From Spirochaetaceae bacterium (GTDB lineage Bacteria > Spirochaetota > Spirochaetia > Treponematales > Breznakiellaceae), in the NCBI GenBank assembly GCA_031280705.1, contig JAITGJ010000270.1:1-8992 (forward strand): a stretch of DNA of 8,992 nt, written 5' to 3'. Shown here in pieces: positions 1 to 6,106 of the stretch. Numbering within the stretch: the stretch's first letter is position 1; the number at the start of each line of letters is the position of its first letter. The notes under the pieces are model-generated. The model was given only the letters and a program-made list of their open reading frames with translations. It had not been told where the DNA came from and made no database searches. A program made the translations under genes and the position numbers.

Positions 1-191
1 AAAACGCCGTCCGGCTTGCGGTGTCCCTGGGCGGCGACAGCGATACCATCGCGTGCATCGCCGGAGGTATCGCCGAGGCGTTTTACCAAACGATACCGGA
101 GCATATTGTCGACATGACCTCCATGATTCTGGGGCCGGACCTCATGATAGATGTGGTGATGCCCTTTTCAAAAAATTACCGGAGGTTCTGA
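1..191 (+). CDS. ADP-ribosylglycohydrolase family protein, C-terminal end (5' end outside window)
   Basis: The frame open from base 3 to the TGA at 189-191 encodes about 62 residues, the C-terminus of a DraG/ADP-ribosylglycohydrolase fold protein. The motif A-V-S-L-G-G-D-S-D-T-I-A near the start of the fragment, followed by G-G-I-A-E-A-F-Y and an I-P-E pair, is the family's final metal-binding signature; its two Asp residues bind a divalent metal needed to hydrolyse ADP-ribosyl bonds. The family removes ADP-ribose from proteins or small molecules in the cytoplasm; the actual substrate cannot be judged from this fragment. About four fifths of the gene lies upstream of the window. The stop overlaps an ATG at 191-193 (TGATG) with GGAGG just upstream, but that frame ends after six codons, so no coupled partner gene survives. 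Confidence 0.88.
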   Translation, partial: NAVRLAVSLGGDSDTIACIAGGIAEAFYQTIPEHIVDMTSMILGPDLMIDVVMPFSKNYRRF

Positions 192-319
192 TGACAGGGC
201 TTGCAGAATGAACGCAAAACCGCCGGCCGCCGAAAACAGCCTCGAACTGCCGGGCCGGACGCGGCTTGCGGTGCGCAGACAGAAAATAATTTTTAAGGAT
301 GTGCGTTATGGAGGAAATC

Positions 320-735
320 ATGGCAACATTTGAGGATTTAGAAAAAATGAAATATGCCGTTAATATGCCGTCATAGAAGAATATGGCATTAGATTACGCG
401 GCTGCCTGGATAGAACGAGGGGACAGGTGTGTGATGCTATACGTTCCTTTGTGATGAAAAATTACAATGAACTTCCCAGACCTATGGAGGGAGTAATAAG
501 AGACGGCATAGCAGAATATGCTGGTGTGAATAGAAATACTTTTCAAACGCAACTGGCTAATGCGTATAAATATGCCGATGCAGGAAAAAGACATGAGTCC
601 CAGAACAATAATACAATTAAAGAACCGCAATCAAAAACTGATAATACACCGAAAAACAAAGAAGGTTCTACTGTTATTTTAATCAAAAGGGGCAACGCAA
701 AGACACCAGATGCCGCAAACAGCCCCGGCGGGTAA
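320..735 (+). pseudogene. Unrecognised small protein, frameshifted by an 11-bp tandem duplication
   Basis: ATG 320 follows a good GGAGGA site at 310-315. The first frame reads MATFEDLEKMKYAV and stops at TAG 374-376. From about 370 a second frame (IEEYGIRLRGCLDRTRGQV...) stays open to TAA 733-735. Removing one unit of the imperfect 11-bp duplication at 351-372 joins the two frames into one continuous reading of about 134 codons, so the gene looks intact before duplication. The body (residues about 30-70) is mixed alpha-helical and the tail is rich in N, K, T and P, hence probably disordered. I do not recognise the family. An internal ATG at 427 could start a 102-aa product, but no clear Shine-Dalgarno precedes it. 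Base composition is more AT-rich than the tsaD region, which suits acquired accessory DNA. Confidence 0.6.
351..372 (+). repeat. 11-bp imperfect tandem duplication that shifts the reading frame
   Basis: AATATGCCGTT (351-361) is followed directly by AATATGCCGTC (362-372), 10 of 11 bases identical. Eleven is not a multiple of three, so the duplication changes frame and brings in the TAG at 374-376. Deleting either unit restores the frame into the downstream ORF. This is read directly from the sequence. Confidence 0.9.
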
Positions 736-853
736 CACATGGGAGCGGTTTGCGGCTCGTAGTGCGCGGATGAGAATGCCCTTGTATGAGGGCGTAGATT
801 TTAGAACATGGTACGGCTGAATAGTGCGTACCAGAACAGAAAGGAGAAACACA

Positions 854-1087
854 GTGTTTTGTTCAAAATGCGGCGCTGAAAATGATTCCGGCAGCAGCTT
901 CTGCAATAAATGCGGATCGGAATTGAATTCCCATGCAGGGTTTGACACCGAATCGCTTTCAAAAGAGCCTCTGCACCCAACACCTATTGTGCTCATTGTT
1001 ACATCCTGGATTGTTTGGGCATTAAGCCTTTTGAGCCGTTCTCTGGGAATTGTCCTGGCAATTATCGTAAGCCTTGGTGTATTGTGA
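854..1087 (+). CDS. Zinc-ribbon membrane protein, possibly cut short by an in-frame TGA
   Basis: GTG 854 is chosen because AAGGAG (841-846) lies seven bases upstream and the protein then opens with the classic zinc-ribbon start: Cys3-x2-Cys6-G and, eleven residues on, Cys17-x2-Cys20-G. These four cysteines should bind one zinc. A short linker (residues about 22-48) leads to a hydrophobic stretch (about 49-77) that can form one long or two short membrane helices. The frame stops at TGA 1085-1087 in the middle of that stretch. It then stays open for 28 more codons to TGA 1172-1174, whose TGA overlaps an ATG at 1171 (ATGA). The 77-aa product is probably a truncated form of a 105- to 106-residue protein. 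Function is unknown; such N-terminal zinc ribbons occur on many small bacterial membrane proteins. It sits among broken genes, so decay is likely. Confidence 0.62.
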   Translation: MFCSKCGAENDSGSSFCNKCGSELNSHAGFDTESLSKEPLHPTPIVLIVTSWIVWALSLLSRSLGIVLAIIVSLGVL

Positions 1088-1133
1088 TGTTCTATTATGT
1101 TGATAGCAAATAAATTCCGCAATTCTGCAAAGG

Positions 1134-1168
1134 CTTGTGAAATAATCAACCGGGTTATTGAACAAGTC
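1134..1168 (+). repeat. 35-nt hairpin repeat, copy A (inverted partner at 8881-8915)
   Basis: This stretch matches the reverse complement of 8881-8915 at 34 of 35 positions. Each copy is an imperfect palindrome: outer arms CTTGT/ACAAG, tandem G-A mismatches, inner arms AATAAYC/GGTTATT and a five-base loop AACCG. The only difference between copies (T here, C there) lies in the inner stem and exchanges a G-U for a G-C pair, so structure is kept. Copy A overlaps the last codons of the open frame that follows the zinc-ribbon gene. Confidence 0.85.
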
Positions 1169-1215
1169 CAATGACTTTTGAACAAGCAAAACAAGAAGTG
1201 GTCAGGTACAGCGGG

Positions 1216-1480
1216 GCCGACCCTGCGGGAAGGATGAAACGGCGATCCCACCAGCGGCCTCGCTCCCAACCAGATCATCGAAATCCGCGGCCTGATCCGG
1301 GAACTGGGCAAATGGAAAACCGTGATCCTCTCCACTCACATCCTCCAGGAAGTGGCGGCCGTCTGCTCCCGGGTGCTGATCCTGAGCGAAGGACTCATCG
1401 CCGCAAGCGGGCGGCAGCCGGAGCGTTGGCCCGCGCCGCAGGCGAGGGGATCAGAATTTTCCGCGAAAGATATGCCGCTC
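1216..1480 (+). pseudogene. Remnant of an ABC-2-type transporter ATPase, C-terminal third, several frame breaks
   Basis: The frame from 1247 reads PTSGLAPNQIIEIRGLIREL, then STHILQEVAAVCSRVLILSEG: the D-loop after Walker B, then the H-loop His in S-T-H, typical of GldA/CcmA-like ATPases of ABC-2 exporters. The upstream GATGAA (1233-1238) would supply the Walker B Asp-Glu but is separated from the Pro-Thr-Ser-Gly by eight extra bases, and the few codons before it (A-D-P-A at 1216-1227) fit a badly shortened Walker B strand. A second break lies at about 1423: one lost base would join S-G-R-Q-P-E to A-L-A-R-A-A-G-E-G-I-R-I in the next frame, the usual end of this domain. The D-loop Asp is Ala. 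No Walker A or signature motif is present. It cannot encode an active ATPase. Confidence 0.82.
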
Positions 1481-1546
1481 GACAGGAACCGGTTTTTACG
1501 GTAGGGTTTATTGTCAGTTATCCTCATGGTTACCGTTTCAACCGCT

Positions 1547-1574
1547 CCGAAGGGCGGGGATAAAACCCCTTCGG
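1547..1574. other. Perfect 8-bp inverted repeat in the spacer before the deacetylase operon
   Basis: CCGAAGGG (1547-1554) and CCCTTCGG (1567-1574) are exact inverse complements around a 12-base loop. No T-run follows on either strand, so I do not call it a terminator. It lies where the decayed left flank gives way to the intact operon. Confidence 0.4.
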
Positions 1575-1677
1575 CACGAATAAACTGAATGTTTCCTAAA
1601 AAAATACGGAAAATGACCAGGGAAAGCCGGATGAAAAAGCGGCCGTGCCATAGGGAAAGCCGTATTACGGAGTGTTT

Positions 1678-1767
1678 ATGACTATTGATGAAAAATACCG
1701 GCGTATCCAGGGGCCGTTGTCCGGGCGGAGGCGCGCGGCAGGGTCTGTTCCCGGAGGCAAGCGGTGA
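1678..1767 (+). CDS. Possible 29-codon leader ORF overlapping the deacetylase start
   Basis: ATG 1678 has CGGAG (1668-1672) five bases upstream. It encodes a short basic peptide that starts MTIDEKYRRIQG and ends at TGA 1765-1767. That stop overlaps the deacetylase GTG as GTGA, the arrangement expected for translational coupling. No family is recognisable and the second half (many R and G) resembles chance reading of GC-rich DNA. It may be a true leader peptide, or the first exon-like piece of an older gene start lost by frameshift. Evidence is limited to the ribosome site and the overlap. Confidence 0.3.
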   Translation: MTIDEKYRRIQGPLSGRRRAAGSVPGGKR

Positions 1768-3083
1768 ACAGGACGCGGAAGCGGGACTCTTCCGCACGGC
1801 GCGGCGCGCCGGGAGAGCGCCCGGGGACGCGCGGCGCGGGACAAAAGGCAAAATCCGTTCCCGGCGGCCGGTCAAAAGCGGCGCGTTCTTTGCGGACGGC
1901 CCGCGCGGCGCCGCCACCTGTGGCGTCGCCGCAGACGGCGCGGCGGAAGCGTAAAACGCCCCTCACCCTGGAAGACGGGGTACACGCCGCCCTGATTGGC
2001 GCGGCCATTCTGTTCGCCGTTTCTCTCATCGCCTTCGCGGTTTTTGTCGTTGCGCCGTCTTTATCGTCCGCCGGGTTTGCGCCGTTGCCAGTAACAGAGC
2101 CGGATCGGGCCGCGCCCCCGGTGGCGGCGCCGCGTCAAGGGCTGCGCGAGGCCGCTCCTCCTCCCGGCACGGAAAACGGAGGCATGGTTACCATAGCGCC
2201 GCCAACTGTGGCGCGGCCCCCGGTAGCGGCGCCGCATGAAGGGCCGCAGAGCGACGCCGCTCCTTCGGAAGGCACGGAAAACAGAAGCGTTGTTACCGGT
2301 ACGCCGCCTTCGCCATTACTGGCGGCGCCATTACCGGCGACGCCAACCGTGGAGATGCCAGCGATGGCGACGCCGCCCCGGGACAGGGAACAGCCCGTTC
2401 CCGGCGGGCGGAAAACCCTTGCCATCGTTATCGACGACGCGGGGAATAACCTTGCGGAACTGGAACCATTCCTGCAATTTCCCGGCCCCCTCACCATTGC
2501 GGTTCTGCCGGGACTTCGCTGGTCGGTGGAGGCGGCGCGGCGCATCCGCGCGGCAGGCAAGGAAGTAATTCTCCACCAGCCAATGGAGGCCCTGGGCGGG
2601 GAAGAACCCGGCCCCGGAGCTATTTTCGCACACATGGAAAGCGCTGAAATCCGGCGTATCATCAATAAAAACCTTGACGAAATCGGCCCGGCGGCGGGAC
2701 TCAACAACCATCAGGGATCGCGCGTTACGGAAGACGCGGCGGCCATGGAGACGGTGCTTGCCGTGTGCCGTGAACGGGGCATCTACTTTCTCGATTCACG
2801 AACTACCGCCGGGACCGCGGCGCCCGCCGCCGCGCGGCGGCTTGCCATGGAAATCGGCGAACGCGATATATTTCTTGACAATGTGCAGGACCGGGCGGTC
2901 ATGGCGGATTTTCTCCGGGAGGGCGCGCTCCGGGCCGAACGGCGCGGGTCCGCCGTGATGATCGGCCATACGTGGTCGCCCGCGCTTGCGGGACTGCTGG
3001 CCGAATCATACGCGGAACTGCGCAAACAGGGCTATGTGTTTGCCACGGTATCCGCCCTGCTCGCGGAGAAGGGCGCGCGATGA
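1764..3083 (+). CDS. Divergent polysaccharide deacetylase (YibQ/DUF610 family), membrane-anchored
   Basis: A 439-residue protein. GTG 1764 is preferred because GGAGG (1753-1757) is placed six bases upstream. Layout: a very basic, probably cytoplasmic N-terminus (1-70); one membrane helix (about 74-98); a Pro/Ala-rich extracytoplasmic linker (about 100-215) containing a duplicated 34-residue unit; and a catalytic-type domain (217-435). Domain landmarks are I-V-I-D-D-A-G (Asp224-Asp225), H-Q-P-M-E, N-N-H-Q-G-S (Asn314-His316), F-L-D-S-R (Asp344) and I-G-H-T-W (His402). These match the divergent NodB-like fold of the YibQ family, thought to act on envelope glycans; the true substrate is unknown. 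The family usually carries N-N-H-M-G-S, so the Gln here is a small variation. It ends in an ATGA overlap with tsaD, so both are likely co-transcribed and coupled. Confidence 0.9.
   Translation: MNRTRKRDSSARRGAPGERPGTRGAGQKAKSVPGGRSKAARSLRTARAAPPPVASPQTARRKRKTPLTLEDGVHAALIGAAILFAVSLIAFAVFVVAPSLSSAGFAPLPVTEPDRAAPPVAAPRQGLREAAPPPGTENGGMVTIAPPTVARPPVAAPHEGPQSDAAPSEGTENRSVVTGTPPSPLLAAPLPATPTVEMPAMATPPRDREQPVPGGRKTLAIVIDDAGNNLAELEPFLQFPGPLTIAVLPGLRWSVEAARRIRAAGKEVILHQPMEALGGEEPGPGAIFAHMESAEIRRIINKNLDEIGPAAGLNNHQGSRVTEDAAAMETVLAVCRERGIYFLDSRTTAGTAAPAAARRLAMEIGERDIFLDNVQDRAVMADFLREGALRAERRGSAVMIGHTWSPALAGLLAESYAELRKQGYVFATVSALLAEKGAR
2115..2318 (+). repeat. Two tandem 102-bp (34-codon) units in the deacetylase linker
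   Basis: The protein reads PPVAAPRQGLREAAPPPGTE and, exactly 34 residues later, PPVAAPHEGPQSDAAPSEGT. The DNA phase marker (five C then G) recurs at 2115 and 2217, a period of 102 bases. The units are diverged but in frame, so this is an old in-frame duplication lengthening a flexible periplasmic spacer rather than a gene-breaking event. Confidence 0.8.
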
Positions 3084-4129
3084 AGATACTCGGCGTGGAA
3101 ACTTCCTGCGACGAATGCGCCGCCGCCGTGGTGGAAGACGGACAGAAGGTCCTGTCCAGCGTTGTGGCGACGCAGATCCCCTGGCACGAACCCTGGAACG
3201 GCGTGGTTCCCGAAATCGCGAGCCGTATGCACACCGAATGGATCACGGGCGTGGTAAAGGAGGCGCTTTCCCGCGCGGGCCTTTCCCCGGAAAACCTTGA
3301 CGGCGTGGCGGCCACCGCGCGGCCCGGTCTCCTCGGTTCCCTCCTCGTGGGCCTTTCGTTCTCAAAAAGTTTTGCCTGGGCGCGGCGGCTGCCCTTTCTC
3401 GCCGTTGATCACATGCTTGCCCATCTTTACGCGCCGCGCCTTGACGCGGGGAAAAACGCGGAAGGCCCGGCCGGAGCGCCGCCCGTGGCATATCCGTTTC
3501 TCGGCCTCCTCGTCTCAGGCGGCCATACGATTATTTGCCGTGCCGATGACTTTGACCGCGTAACGGTTCTGGGCGCGACAATTGACGACGCTGTGGGGGA
3601 AGCGTTCGACAAGGTGGCCAAACACTATGCTTTCGGCTATCCCGGCGGCGCGGTAATTGACCGGCTTGCGGACGGGGGCGACAGTGAAGCGTTCCGCTTT
3701 CCCCTGCCAAATCTGCACAAGGGGGAACACCGTTACGACGTTTCCTATTCCGGGCTCAAAACGGCGGTGATAAATCAGCTTGAACAGTTCCGGGTAAAAA
3801 CGCGCGGAACGGACGAAGCGGCGGATATTGCCGCCTCGTTTCGCAAGACGGCGGTAGAAATACTCCTCAGGCCCCTGTTCCGCGCCGCGGAGGATACGGG
3901 GCTTTCCACGATTGTGGCCGGGGGCGGCGTGGCGGCAAATTCCCTGCTCCGTTCCCGTCTTGCCGCACGACGCGATCTTCGCTGCGTGTTTCCCCCGCCG
4001 GAATTCTGCGGGGATAACGGCGCGATGATCGCGGGACTGGGCTTTCAGTACCTTAGCCGCGGCGAAACGTCCTCGCTTACCGTAACGGCGTCCGCGCGGG
4101 TGGCGGGCTTCAAGCGCCGGTATCCCTGA
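3080..4129 (+). CDS. tsaD: tRNA N6-adenosine threonylcarbamoyltransferase TsaD
   Basis: A 349-aa protein that transfers the threonylcarbamoyl group from TC-AMP to A37 of ANN-decoding tRNAs in the cytoplasm, working with TsaB and TsaE, an essential step for decoding fidelity. Clear family marks: L-G-V-E-T-S-C-D-E-C near the N-terminus; the metal-binding H-M-L-A-H (His111, His115); L-V-S-G-G-H-T; L-G-A-T-I-D-D-A-V-G-E-A-F-D-K; G-G-G-V-A-A-N-S; and C-G-D-N-G-A-M-I with the third metal ligand Asp312. Length is slightly above E. coli TsaD because of a short insert (about residues 120-140) rich in Gly, Ala and Pro. The start at ATG 3080 follows from the ATGA overlap with the deacetylase stop and from the family N-terminus; the open frame upstream to 2972 is only the deacetylase read in another frame. 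TsaB and TsaE are not in the window. Confidence 0.98.
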   Translation: MKILGVETSCDECAAAVVEDGQKVLSSVVATQIPWHEPWNGVVPEIASRMHTEWITGVVKEALSRAGLSPENLDGVAATARPGLLGSLLVGLSFSKSFAWARRLPFLAVDHMLAHLYAPRLDAGKNAEGPAGAPPVAYPFLGLLVSGGHTIICRADDFDRVTVLGATIDDAVGEAFDKVAKHYAFGYPGGAVIDRLADGGDSEAFRFPLPNLHKGEHRYDVSYSGLKTAVINQLEQFRVKTRGTDEAADIAASFRKTAVEILLRPLFRAAEDTGLSTIVAGGGVAANSLLRSRLAARRDLRCVFPPPEFCGDNGAMIAGLGFQYLSRGETSSLTVTASARVAGFKRRYP

Positions 4130-4161
4130 CGCGAAACGGACACGGCGGTTCCCGCGCGGCG

Positions 4162-4854
4162 TTACCGTGAACTGATAATCCAGTTGTACAGGGTCTGAAC
4201 GGAATACCGCTGACTCCGCTGGCCCGTGCACTGGCCAAGCTGGCTAAAGTGGTAATAGGTGATGCGGCCCGGTTCGTAGTAGTACACCTCCATGGGCCAC
4301 TGCCGCCACATCGTAGGCGCAACGCTCCATTCGTAGTAGGAGCCGTTATGGCCCGAAACCGGTGAAATGGGGCCGGTAAATTTCCGGTTCACTTCGCTTA
4401 CCAAAAGCTCGAATTTCCGCTCTATATAATCGGTTTTGGAACAGCGGACTTCTATCCGTACCGCAAAGTATCCGCGCTGGGGACCGCCGGGCGACGATGC
4501 CGTTTCATCCACAAAATAGGTAACAATATAGGTGATGGGCGTCCTGTCCTGCATATAAACAATACAGCTTTGCCGCATCATGGAAATGGAGGTTTCCTTT
4601 CCGTCAATCGTGAGTTTTCCCATAAACCTGATTTTGGCGTTTTGGGCCATCAAGGCGTCAAGGGAGATGCCGAAACCATAGCCCTGGTTGATGTACCATA
4701 ATGCCTCAAGGGGGGTATCGCTCTCGTAGGGCGCGCCGTAGGTATCGCTGATCAGCGCCACCATGTGATCCCCCGGAAGATCATCAAACTGGGCGAAAAC
4801 CATGCCGGCGCACGCGAAACAGCACCATACCGCAGCAAAAAGAAACCGCTTCAT
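4162..4854 (-). CDS. Secreted protein of unknown function
   Basis: A 230-aa product. ATG at 4852-4854 is chosen over an upstream in-frame ATG because AAGGAG lies just before it and the protein then begins with a textbook signal peptide: M-K-R, a hydrophobic core to about residue 18, and an A-x-A-like V-F-A site before Gln22. Cysteines at 11, 12 and 15 leave open a permissive spirochete lipobox, but the acidic Q-F-D-D-L start fits ordinary cleavage better. The mature part is rich in Tyr, Trp and Ser, with short strand-like segments, a likely beta-rich fold. It contains four cysteines or fewer and no motif I recognise. The gene stands alone, convergent to tsaD with 32 bases between stops, and has its own promoter-like site. 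Confidence 0.8.
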   Translation of the reverse strand: MKRFLFAAVWCCFACAGMVFAQFDDLPGDHMVALISDTYGAPYESDTPLEALWYINQGYGFGISLDALMAQNAKIRFMGKLTIDGKETSISMMRQSCIVYMQDRTPITYIVTYFVDETASSPGGPQRGYFAVRIEVRCSKTDYIERKFELLVSEVNRKFTGPISPVSGHNGSYYEWSVAPTMWRQWPMEVYYYEPGRITYYHFSQLGQCTGQRSQRYSVQTLYNWIISSR

Positions 4855-4932
4855 ATTCTCCTTGTGCAATAGCCTTTTGGGAAACTCAAGGCGGCCCGGC
4901 AATGCTGCCGGCGCAGTTTCCAGACATCTCTA

Positions 4933-4960
4933 AGTATAATATCGGCGCGTGGATTAGCAA
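4933..4960 (-). promoter_or_regulatory. Sigma70-like promoter for the secreted protein gene
   Basis: On the minus strand TTGCTA (4955-4960) and TATACT (4933-4938) are separated by 16 bases, inside a locally AT-rich patch of otherwise GC-rich DNA. Predicted transcription starts near 4926, giving a leader of about 70 bases to the ATG at 4854. Call rests on consensus matching alone. Confidence 0.55.
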
Positions 4961-5223
4961 AATCGTGAATAAATTGATAATCGTCCGCACAAAATCGCCG
5001 CCAATAATCTTGACGCCGACCCGGCCCGCGAAGGCGCCTCAAAGGACGGGGCAGGACCCGGGGTAAACCGGCCGCCGGGCCGGGGAAGGCGGTACGGGCC
5101 GATGATGTATGAACGGCTTATGGCACGGGACGGGGCGGGGAGAAACGCGCCGGCCAATTTTGTGGCCGCCGTCTGGCGCCATTCCGGGAAGGACGCCGCG
5201 CACCGCCCAGGTGAGTTTTCTAT
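4961..5223. other. Intergenic stretch with no supported gene
   Basis: About 300 bases between the secreted-protein promoter and the hairpins behind the nitroreductase. Open frames exist on both strands (a plus frame from 5102, minus frames from 5251 and 5286), but all are rich in Arg, Gly and Ala, lack ribosome sites and run into the nitroreductase gene in the opposite sense. They look like chance frames in GC-rich DNA. Confidence 0.5.
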
Positions 5224-5248
5224 GGCGTTTGTGCGCGCCGCAAACGCC
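5224..5248. other. 8-bp inverted repeat behind the nitroreductase gene
   Basis: GGCGTTTG (5224-5231) and CAAACGCC (5241-5248) are exact inverse complements with a nine-base loop. It lies 22 bases beyond the stronger hairpin at 5271-5298 in the direction of nitroreductase transcription and could add to transcript end protection. No T-run accompanies it. Confidence 0.4.
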
Positions 5249-5270
5249 CAAAGCCGCCCGGTGGTTTGGG

Positions 5271-5298
5271 GCGGTCTGCCGGGCAAGGGGCAGACCGC
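5271..5298. terminator. Strong hairpin just after the nitroreductase stop, probable terminator
   Basis: GCGGTCTGCC (5271-5280) pairs perfectly with GGCAGACCGC (5289-5298) across an eight-base loop. On the minus strand it begins six bases after the nitroreductase TGA (5305-5307), the right place for a transcript end, but what follows there is CCCCAAACC rather than U-rich. The T-rich side (TTTCTTTC, 5299-5306) faces the plus strand. It may therefore stop stray plus-strand transcription or stabilise the nitroreductase mRNA 3' end. Confidence 0.5.
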
Positions 5299-5304
5299 TT
5301 TCTT

Positions 5305-5823
5305 TCAGAAATGCTCAAAGGCGGCGATATTCTCAAGGGGCTGCCGCTGGGTGTGGAATGCCGCGGGGAGGGCATCATCGGCGGGGTAGCCCAGAGGAAG
5401 GACGGCCACGGGGACCAGGTTTGCGCCGAGGTTGAATTCTTCCCGCGCTTTCGCGGTGTCGAAGAACATAACCCATGTCGTTCCCAGGCCGATGTCCGCC
5501 GCCTGCAACATGGCCTGTGTCGCCGCGATACTGGCGTCCACGAGGCCCGAGTCCGCCTTGTCCGTAGGCCGGACCCACGCCTTGCTTTTGTCGAAGCACA
5601 TCAAAAGGACCGCCGGCGCGCCGAAACGGCAGGGAGTTACGGCGTCCATCTTGCGGAGTCCCTCTTCCGAGGTAACCACCAATACCCGCTGGGGCTGCTG
5701 ATTTGCCGCAGTGGGGGCGCTGCGGATCGCTTCAAGCACGAGGTCCAGTTTTTCTTTCTCCACCGGATCGGTTTTGAATTTCCGCACCGAATAACGTTTT
5801 ACCGCGAGTTCCTTAAAAGCCAT
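5305..5823 (-). CDS. Nitroreductase family protein (FMN-dependent oxidoreductase)
   Basis: A compact 172-aa product. The ATG at 5821-5823 is preceded by GAGGAGGAA about seven bases upstream; the longer open frame up to 5922 lacks such a site and adds only non-homologous residues. Family features: R10-Y-S-V-R14 and S35-A-P-T-A-A-N-Q-Q-P44, which bind FMN phosphate and ring; D96-A-S-I-A-A-T-Q-A-M-L-Q-A-A-D-I-G-L-G, the helix used at the dimer interface; and V-A-V-L-P-L-G-Y-P-A-D near the C-terminus. These enzymes use NAD(P)H and FMN to reduce nitro groups, quinones or flavins in the cytoplasm as homodimers. The physiological substrate is not evident. It is a single-gene unit divergent from the 608-aa membrane protein, with an operator-like inverted repeat just upstream. 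Confidence 0.93.
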   Translation of the reverse strand: MAFKELAVKRYSVRKFKTDPVEKEKLDLVLEAIRSAPTAANQQPQRVLVVTSEEGLRKMDAVTPCRFGAPAVLLMCFDKSKAWVRPTDKADSGLVDASIAATQAMLQAADIGLGTTWVMFFDTAKAREEFNLGANLVPVAVLPLGYPADDALPAAFHTQRQPLENIAAFEHF

Positions 5824-5855
5824 GAACAGTTCCTCCTCAAATTTGATTTCCTGAT

Positions 5856-5885
5856 GTTGTTTATTCACGCTGGTTACTAAACAAC
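5856..5885. promoter_or_regulatory. Operator-like inverted repeat upstream of the nitroreductase
   Basis: GTTGTTTA (5856-5863) and TAAACAAC (5878-5885) are perfect inverse complements with a 14-base spacer, so half-site centres are 22 bases apart, about two helical turns. The element ends 33 bases before the nitroreductase ATG, where a repressor would block transcription. Many nitroreductases are controlled by local redox or drug-sensing regulators, but no regulator gene is in the window. It could instead be a leader hairpin. Confidence 0.42.
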
Positions 5886-5908
5886 TGCCGCCAAAATGTG
5901 GTTTTGCA

Positions 5909-5920
5909 GGGCGCGCGCCC
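5909..5920. other. GC-only 12-bp palindrome in the divergent promoter region
   Basis: GGGCGCGCGCCC is self-complementary and is flanked by GTTTT on the left and AAAAAC on the right, which can extend the pairing. It lies between the two divergent genes. No T-run suited to termination follows on either strand. Confidence 0.35.
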
Positions 5921-6069
5921 AAAAACCCGGAGAACCGGTTTACTCACCCCGCCGGGTTTGTAAACAGATCTATTCCCGGGAACAAAGTGTAGCGCCATTT
6001 GGGGGAAAAGTAAAGGGATGGGAAACCCGCCGGACGCCGCGCGTGTGGAAGGCCCGGAGCGGGCGGGGC

Positions 6070-6098
6070 ATGACAAAACCGGCGATGTGGGGTATAAC
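6070..6098 (+). promoter_or_regulatory. Near-consensus sigma70 promoter for the 608-aa membrane protein
   Basis: ATGACA (6070-6075) and TATAAC (6093-6098), each 5 of 6 to consensus, are exactly 17 bases apart. Transcription should begin at about 6104-6106, directly at the start codon (ATG 6107). No Shine-Dalgarno precedes that ATG and TAA at 6095-6097 rules out an earlier start, so the promoter implies a leaderless or almost leaderless mRNA. Confidence 0.62.
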
Positions 6099-6106
6099 CG
6101 GAATTG

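Noticed and set aside
208..333. 41-codon plus-strand ORF between the glycohydrolase and the frameshifted gene
   Set aside because: No good ribosome site, runs into the next gene's start in another frame, and no recognisable motif.
679..1335. 218-codon minus-strand ORF
   Set aside because: It is antisense to the zinc-ribbon frame and the ABC remnant, has no ribosome site and no motif.
1336..2029. Overlapping minus-strand ORFs rich in Arg, Pro and Ala
   Set aside because: Antisense to the deacetylase start and the ABC remnant; composition typical of chance frames in GC-rich DNA.
3515..4231. 238-codon minus-strand ORF across tsaD
   Set aside because: It lies opposite the strongly conserved tsaD and shows no family features.
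5102..5389. 95-codon plus-strand ORF behind the nitroreductase
   Set aside because: Overlaps the nitroreductase antisense, spans the hairpin at 5271-5298 and lacks a ribosome site.
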